A stretch of DNA of 24,053 bases from CAYZJD01 sp964478455 (GTDB lineage Bacteria; Acidobacteriota; Terriglobia; Bryobacterales; Bryobacteraceae): assembly GCA_964478455.1 (NCBI GenBank), contig CAYZJD010000016.1, positions 1 through 24,053 on the forward strand, read 5' to 3'. Shown here one piece after another: positions 19,852-24,053 of the stretch. Position 1 is the first letter of the stretch, and the number at the start of each line of letters is the position of its first letter. The translations under genes were made by a program, and so were the position numbers. The notes under the pieces were generated by a model, which saw only the letters and a program-made list of their open reading frames with translations, was not told the DNA's origin and ran no database searches.

Positions 19852-21948
19852 GTGGCGATAGCGCGGGTGGATGCGGACATTGCCGCGCGGTGGGGAGGGC
19901 TGGCGCCGGAGGAACTGCTGCATGCCTACCGCATCATGCTGCTCTCGCGGCGGATCGACGACCGCGAGATCCTGCTGAAGCGGCAGAATCGCATCTATTT
20001 TCAGATCAACGGCTGCGGCCACGAGGCGGTCTCGGCGGCCGCCGGGGCGACACTGAGGCCCGGCCACGACTGGTTCTATCCCTACTATCGCGACCGGGCG
20101 CTGTGCCTGATGCTGGGGGTAACGGCCGAGGAGATGCTGCTCGGGTCGGTGGGATCGGCGCTCGACCCGGCGTCCGGAGGCCGGCAGATGCCCTCGCACT
20201 GGGGCTCGAAGCGTCTGAACATCGTGTCCCAGTCTTCGCCAACCGGCACACAGTTCCTCCAGGCGGCAGGCTGCGCGCAGGCCGGCCGCTATTTGCATCC
20301 GGACAGTGACGAAGTGACGCTCGTCACGACAGGTGATGGGGCTACCAGCGAAGGCGAGTTCTGGGAATCGCTGAACGCGGCCTGCCTGGAACGGCTGCCG
20401 GTGTTGTTTCTGGTGGAGGACAACAACTACGCGATTTCGGTGCCGGTGGAGAAGCAGACGGCCGGAGGGAGCATCTCGGCGCTGGTGAGAGGATACCCGC
20501 ACCTGCTGGTTCAGGAGGTGGACGGCTGCGATTACATCGCATCGCACAAAGCGCTGAGCGAGGCGGTGGCGTGGTGCCGCTCGCGCAGCGGGCCGGGGCT
20601 GGTGCACGCCCATGTTATCCGGCCGTATTCCCACTCGCTCTCCGATGACGAGCGGCTCTACCGCACGGCCGAGGAGCGCGCGGCCGAGGCGGCGCGCGAC
20701 CCGGTCAAGACATTTCCACAATGGCTGGTGGCGGAAGGGGTGGCCGATCCGCGAACACTGGAGCGGATCGACCGCGAGGTGGAGGCGGAGATCCAGGAGG
20801 CAACGGACAAGGCGCTGCGGGCGCCGAACCCATCCAGGGGGTCGGTGCTCGTTCACCTGTATTCCGATAAGGTGGACCCGACGTCGGCGGCATTCTCCAC
20901 GCCGCCGCAGTTCGAGCGCGGCCCGCGCACGATGGTGGACGAGATCAACCTGACGCTGGCGGAGGAGATGCGGCGCGATCCGCGCATCGTCGTTTTCGGC
21001 GAGGACGTGGCCGACTGCGGCCGCGAACAGAACCTCGGCAAAGTGCCGGGGAAAGGCGGCGTGTTCAAGGCCACGGCCGGATTGCAGACAGAATTCGGCA
21101 GCCAGCGATGCTTCGACACGCCGCTGGCAGAAGCAGCCATTGTGGGCCGCGCCGTCGGGATGGCCACGCGCGGAATGAAGCCGGTGGCGGAGATCCAGTT
21201 CATGGACTACATCTGGCCGGCGATGATGCAGATCCGGGACGAACTGGCGACCATGCGGTGGCGGTCGAACAACAACTTCTCGTGCCCGGCGGTGATCCGC
21301 GTCACCGCCGGCGGCTACCTCACCGGCGGAGCGATCTATCACAGCCAGTGCGCGGAGGTGCTGTTCACGCACATTCCAGGCCTGCGGGTGGCGTTTCCAT
21401 CCAACGCGCTCGACGCCTGCGGGCTGCTGCGGACGGCGCTGCGGGCGGACGATCCGGTGCTGTTTATCGAGCACAAGCGGTTGTACCGCGAGCCGTACAA
21501 CCGCTCGGCGCATCCGGGCAAGGATTTCCTGATCCCGTTCGGGAAGGCGAGGACGGTGAAGGACGGCGGCAGCCTGACTGTGGTCACTTACGGCTTTCTT
21601 GTCCACAGGTCGCTCCAGGCGGCGCTCCAGGTAGAGAAGAAGCACCCCGAAGCAAGCATCGAGGTGATCGACCTGCGGACCCTGTCTCCGTATGACTGGG
21701 CGGGGATCCGCGCCTCTGTCGAGAAAACGAACCGAGTGCTGATCGCGCACGAGGACTGCCTGTCGTGGGGGTACGGGGCGGAATTGGCGGCGCGAATCGC
21801 GGACGAACTATTCGACCGGCTGGACGCGCCGGTGGGCCGCGTGGCCGCGCTCGACACGTGGATCGGTTACAACCCGGACCTGGAGGAGACGATCCTGCCG
21901 CAGATTGACGACGTGGCGCGGGAGATGGAGCGGCTGCTGGAGTACTGA
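19852..21948 (+). CDS. Fused E1 alpha-beta subunit of a 2-oxoacid dehydrogenase complex
   Basis: The 698-residue protein joins two subunits usually made separately. Residues 1-350 are E1 alpha: HEAVSAAAGATL, the thiamine diphosphate motif from GDG (161-163) to NN (191-192), and the conserved loop YSHSLSDD. From about residue 360 it is E1 beta: MVDEINLTLAEEMRRDPRIV, FGEDVAD, GRAVGMATRGMKPVAEIQFM and the C-terminal LRTLSPYDW. The enzyme decarboxylates a 2-oxoacid (pyruvate or branched-chain type) and passes the acyl group to a lipoyl E2; E2 and E3 are not in the window. The start is GTG at 19852, just 11 bp from the transposase element, so its own promoter, if any, must lie within the element. 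Confidence 0.88.
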   Translation: MAIARVDADIAARWGGLAPEELLHAYRIMLLSRRIDDREILLKRQNRIYFQINGCGHEAVSAAAGATLRPGHDWFYPYYRDRALCLMLGVTAEEMLLGSVGSALDPASGGRQMPSHWGSKRLNIVSQSSPTGTQFLQAAGCAQAGRYLHPDSDEVTLVTTGDGATSEGEFWESLNAACLERLPVLFLVEDNNYAISVPVEKQTAGGSISALVRGYPHLLVQEVDGCDYIASHKALSEAVAWCRSRSGPGLVHAHVIRPYSHSLSDDERLYRTAEERAAEAARDPVKTFPQWLVAEGVADPRTLERIDREVEAEIQEATDKALRAPNPSRGSVLVHLYSDKVDPTSAAFSTPPQFERGPRTMVDEINLTLAEEMRRDPRIVVFGEDVADCGREQNLGKVPGKGGVFKATAGLQTEFGSQRCFDTPLAEAAIVGRAVGMATRGMKPVAEIQFMDYIWPAMMQIRDELATMRWRSNNNFSCPAVIRVTAGGYLTGGAIYHSQCAEVLFTHIPGLRVAFPSNALDACGLLRTALRADDPVLFIEHKRLYREPYNRSAHPGKDFLIPFGKARTVKDGGSLTVVTYGFLVHRSLQAALQVEKKHPEASIEVIDLRTLSPYDWAGIRASVEKTNRVLIAHEDCLSWGYGAELAARIADELFDRLDAPVGRVAALDTWIGYNPDLEETILPQIDDVAREMERLLEY

Positions 21949-21957
21949 AGCAGGAAT

Positions 21958-22351
21958 CTCACCACCAAGACACAAAGGCACCAAGAAAACCCCACTCTGC
22001 TCTTGCCTTCCTTGGTGGCTCGCTGGTGAGACTCACTGCCGGGAGCCGAAGGAATTTCGCCACAAAGACACAAAGGCACAAAGAAACCCTTCAATTTACT
22101 CTTGCTTTCTTTGGTGTCTTGGTGTCTTGGTGGTGAGACTCACCGCCGGGAGCCGAAGGAATTTCACCGCAAAGACACAAAGGCACAAAGAAACCCTTCA
22201 ATTTACTCTTGCTTTCTTTGGTGTCTTGGTGTCTTGGTGGTGAGACTCACCGCCGGGAGCCGAAGGAATTTCACCGCAAAGACACAAAGGCACGAAGAAA
22301 CCCCTCAGTTTGCTCTTGCTTTTCTTGGTGTCTTGGTGTCTTTGTGGTGAG
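21958..22351. repeat. Array of four tandem palindromic hairpin units
   Basis: Units at 21958-22030 (73 bp), 22057-22137, 22164-22244 and 22271-22351 (81 bp each) are separated by 26-bp spacers; the last three have an exact 107-bp period. Each has a left arm such as TCACCGCAAAGACACAAAGG, a loop containing TTCAATTTACTCTTG or a variant, and a right arm such as GGTGTCTTGGTGTCTTGG then TGGTGAG, which pair imperfectly. Units 2 and 3 are nearly identical, a sign of recent duplication; units 1 and 4 are more diverged. The array fills the convergent gap between the E1 gene and the sulfite-oxidase-like gene and could end both transcripts. It is not a CRISPR, as spacers are near-identical. Confidence 0.85.
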
Positions 22352-22353
22352 AT

Positions 22354-23727
22354 TTATCTGCGGGGGCCGAAGTTGTCGATCAGGTATTGCAGGATTCCCG
22401 CGCGGTCCTGTTCGCTGACTTGAGCGCCCCAGCGAATCATCTTGTCCAGCTCGCGCTCCCATTGGGCCGGCGCCAGGCGCTGCTGTTCGATCACACCGGC
22501 GTCGTGGCAGACGAGGCAGGCACGTTTGAACGCGGCCGATGGCGGCGGCCAATGGCCGCGCTTGGGTTCTCCCGGCGGGACGACTTCGGAGGGCTTGAGA
22601 TCGCGGGTGATCTCGACTCCCACTTGCTGGATCACGTTCCACAGGTAGCCGGACGGATTCCACTCCTGCACGAACGGCTGGGTGTCTCCCGAGGCGTCGC
22701 GCGCTCTCGCGATTATGGTGAAGTACCCCGCCGTCGCGGGCGTCCAGGACCACTCCCACAGGCGCCAGGCGAACGGCGCGCGTTCGGCGCCGAGCGCGGC
22801 TGGGCGCCATGAGCGACCGCCGTCCACGGAGAGCTCAACCGAGGTGAGCGGCGATTCGCCGGCCCAAGCCGCGCCGAGGATTCGAACGGGGCCAGTGCCG
22901 ATGCGGGAGCCGTCAAGTGGCGAGGCGATCACCGACTTGACGCGCAACGCCGTGATCGGCCGCATCATCGCGGGGTCGACCGACGAACCGGGGACGACCG
23001 GGCGTCCCGGGTGCCGGTAGGCGGTCTTCATAAAGAAGCCGTCGTACTCGCGGTCGAGGACCTCGATGCGAGTCACCCATTTCACCCAGGAGTCCCCCGC
23101 CCAGCCGGGGACGATCACGCGGAGCGGGAAGCCATGGCTTTCGGGGAGCTGTGCGCCATTCATCTCGTAGGCAAGAAGAGTGGCCTCCTCGAGCGCCTTG
23201 GTGAGCGGAATGCTACGGCGGAACTCGGGCATCGCGCCGACGGGCACGTCGGCGCCGTCAAACAGGACCTCCGCGGCGCCATCCTTGAGCCCGGCCTTTC
23301 GCAGAACATCCGCCAGGCGAACTCCCGCCCAGTGGGCGTTGCCGGCGGCGCCGTAAGCCCACTGGATCCCGGGGATCCCCGGACGGTAGTGGGCGCGGCC
23401 GTTGCCCGCGCACTCGAGGACGCCGGCCAGCTCGTGGCGCGGCAGGCCACGCAGGTCCTCCATTCGAAGTGAGAGGTTCTGGCGGATTAATCCTGCAACC
23501 TGCAACCGATAGTCCGCCAGAGTTACGCGGGGCGTGTAGTGATGCGAGCGGACGAAGAACTTGTCGTTAGGAGTGATCCAGGAGCTGAAGGCGTCGAGCG
23601 GCATCTCGAGGTTTTCGGGACGCGTGCAACGCACGAGCATGCCGTGGACGGGCTTTTGGGCGCGCAGGACGGCGGGGGAGGCCGCGAGCGCGAGGAAGCG
23701 AAGGAGTTGTCTCCTGTTAAAGCTCAT
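22354..23727 (-). CDS. Tat-exported sulfite-oxidase-like molybdoenzyme with C-terminal cytochrome c domain
   Basis: The 457-residue protein begins with a twin-arginine signal (NRRQLLRFLALAAS). The molybdopterin domain of the sulfite oxidase family carries the Mo-ligand Cys106 in LECAGNGR, and SHGFPLRVIVPGWAGDSWVKW is the usual following block. A dimerisation domain follows (VKSVIASPLDG..., SVELSVDGGRSW, WSWTPATAGYFTIIARARD). The last 60 residues hold a cytochrome c domain with heme motif CLVCH (404-408) and a likely Met430 ligand in MIRWGA. Family enzymes oxidise sulfite or related substrates and pass electrons to cytochrome c, here on the same chain. The ATG overlaps the stop of the upstream PEGA gene (ATGA). 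The substrate is not proven by sequence. Confidence 0.85.
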   Translation of the reverse strand: MSFNRRQLLRFLALAASPAVLRAQKPVHGMLVRCTRPENLEMPLDAFSSWITPNDKFFVRSHHYTPRVTLADYRLQVAGLIRQNLSLRMEDLRGLPRHELAGVLECAGNGRAHYRPGIPGIQWAYGAAGNAHWAGVRLADVLRKAGLKDGAAEVLFDGADVPVGAMPEFRRSIPLTKALEEATLLAYEMNGAQLPESHGFPLRVIVPGWAGDSWVKWVTRIEVLDREYDGFFMKTAYRHPGRPVVPGSSVDPAMMRPITALRVKSVIASPLDGSRIGTGPVRILGAAWAGESPLTSVELSVDGGRSWRPAALGAERAPFAWRLWEWSWTPATAGYFTIIARARDASGDTQPFVQEWNPSGYLWNVIQQVGVEITRDLKPSEVVPPGEPKRGHWPPPSAAFKRACLVCHDAGVIEQQRLAPAQWERELDKMIRWGAQVSEQDRAGILQYLIDNFGPRR

Positions 23728-24053
23728 TTCATCTCTGGCGGCTGTCTGGCCAGCCGGAAGTTTAGCCTGACGAATGCGCTGTCGCGAACTTCTACCTCCT
23801 GCTGATCTTCGAGGTAACCCTCCTTGACCACGGCGAGGGTGTACCTGCCAACGGGCAGATCGAGGGTAGCCGGGGTCGCCTCGGGCCGTGAGCGCCCATC
23901 CACGATGATGGCCGCGCCCGGAGGATCGCTGAGGATCTGAACCTGTCCCGTCATCCGGGCGAGATAGAGGAAAATGTCGGGTTCTTTCGGCGCTTCGAAG
24001 ATGCGGAGCGCGGCGCGGTGTCCGTCGAGAGTGGCGGCCGCGGTGTGGCGGCC
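23724..24053 (-). CDS. PEGA-domain protein (partial, start outside window)
   Basis: The frame is open to the right edge of the window, giving 109 visible C-terminal codons. It contains a PEGA domain (VQILSDPPGAAIIVDG, then ATPATLDLPVGRYTLAVVKE), a surface beta-sandwich module of about 70 residues. Before it comes the end of what may be an earlier domain (AATLDGHRAALRIFEAPKEP). PEGA proteins are usually envelope-associated with poorly known roles. Its TGA overlaps the ATG of the sulfite-oxidase-like gene, so both are translated as a pair. Confidence 0.75.
   Translation of the reverse strand, partial: GRHTAAATLDGHRAALRIFEAPKEPDIFLYLARMTGQVQILSDPPGAAIIVDGRSRPEATPATLDLPVGRYTLAVVKEGYLEDQQEVEVRDSAFVRLNFRLARQPPEMK

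Noticed and set aside
19108..21750. Very long minus-strand frame of 880 codons opposite the transposase and E1 gene
   Set aside because: His/Arg/Gln-rich shadow of high-GC coding on the other strand; it crosses the mobile element boundary and has no domain.
21958..22351. CRISPR array
   Set aside because: The units are long imperfect palindromes and the spacers are nearly identical to each other; there are no cas genes.
22102..22418. Open frames rich in KDTKAQRNPS in the repeat array
   Set aside because: They are translations of the hairpin repeats and repeat themselves with the 107-bp period; not real proteins.

Overview
The window is GC-rich bacterial chromosome with dense, mostly operon-like coding on both strands. 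Its content suggests a soil-type Acidobacteriota genome, perhaps of the Bryobacterales/Solibacter group. This rests on an mraZ-rsmH division cluster together with many secreted amidohydrolases and dipeptidases, xylose-isomerase-like TIM-barrel proteins, PEGA-domain proteins and Tat-exported oxidoreductases. The taxonomic placement is inference; the window holds no rRNA or other marker I can place.

Layout. 1-1597 (minus): start of the division and cell-wall cluster, mraZ then rsmH then an FtsL-like small membrane protein cut by the window edge. A promoter with four 10-bp-spaced GTGG repeats lies in front of mraZ. 1928-7340 (plus): a six-gene high-affinity phosphate uptake operon. It begins with PhoU fused to a degenerate low-molecular-weight phosphatase domain, then runs pstS, pstC, pstA and two different PstB ATPases with complementary defects. 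7376-9345: a cyclase-family hydrolase (minus) diverging from a membrane dipeptidase (plus). 9482-10205: a HigBA toxin-antitoxin module with its own palindromic operator, flanked by two copies of a dipeptidase 3' end. 10476-11384: a Tat-signal TIM-barrel epimerase/isomerase. 11461-13400 (minus): a subtilisin-family peptidase gene broken by an in-frame TAG in its propeptide, followed by a gene for a free-standing copy of that propeptide. 13445-15016 (minus): an exported D-aminoacylase-like amidohydrolase. 15429-19043 (plus): a three-gene operon with a second TIM-barrel protein, a LarA-type racemase and a glycosidase-like secreted protein. 19044-19840: a REP-associated tyrosine transposase element with 25-bp inverted ends and an internal TAG. 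19852-21948: a fused E1 alpha-beta 2-oxoacid dehydrogenase. 21958-22351: four tandem hairpin repeat units. 22354-24053 (minus): a PEGA-domain protein (partial) translationally coupled to a Tat-exported sulfite-oxidase-like enzyme with a C-terminal cytochrome c domain.

How the genes work together. The pst operon should give an inner-membrane phosphate importer: PstS captures phosphate, PstC and PstA form the channel, and PstB1 with PstB2 power it as a probable heterodimer with one canonical and one degenerate ATP site. PhoU with its dead phosphatase-like domain is the likely signalling and control subunit. The subtilase and its free propeptide look like a protease-inhibitor pair. Several loci carry traces of one dispersed palindromic repeat family: the 22-kb array, the dipeptidase signal-peptide coding region and possibly the 11.4-kb junction. 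No tRNA, rRNA or CRISPR array was seen.
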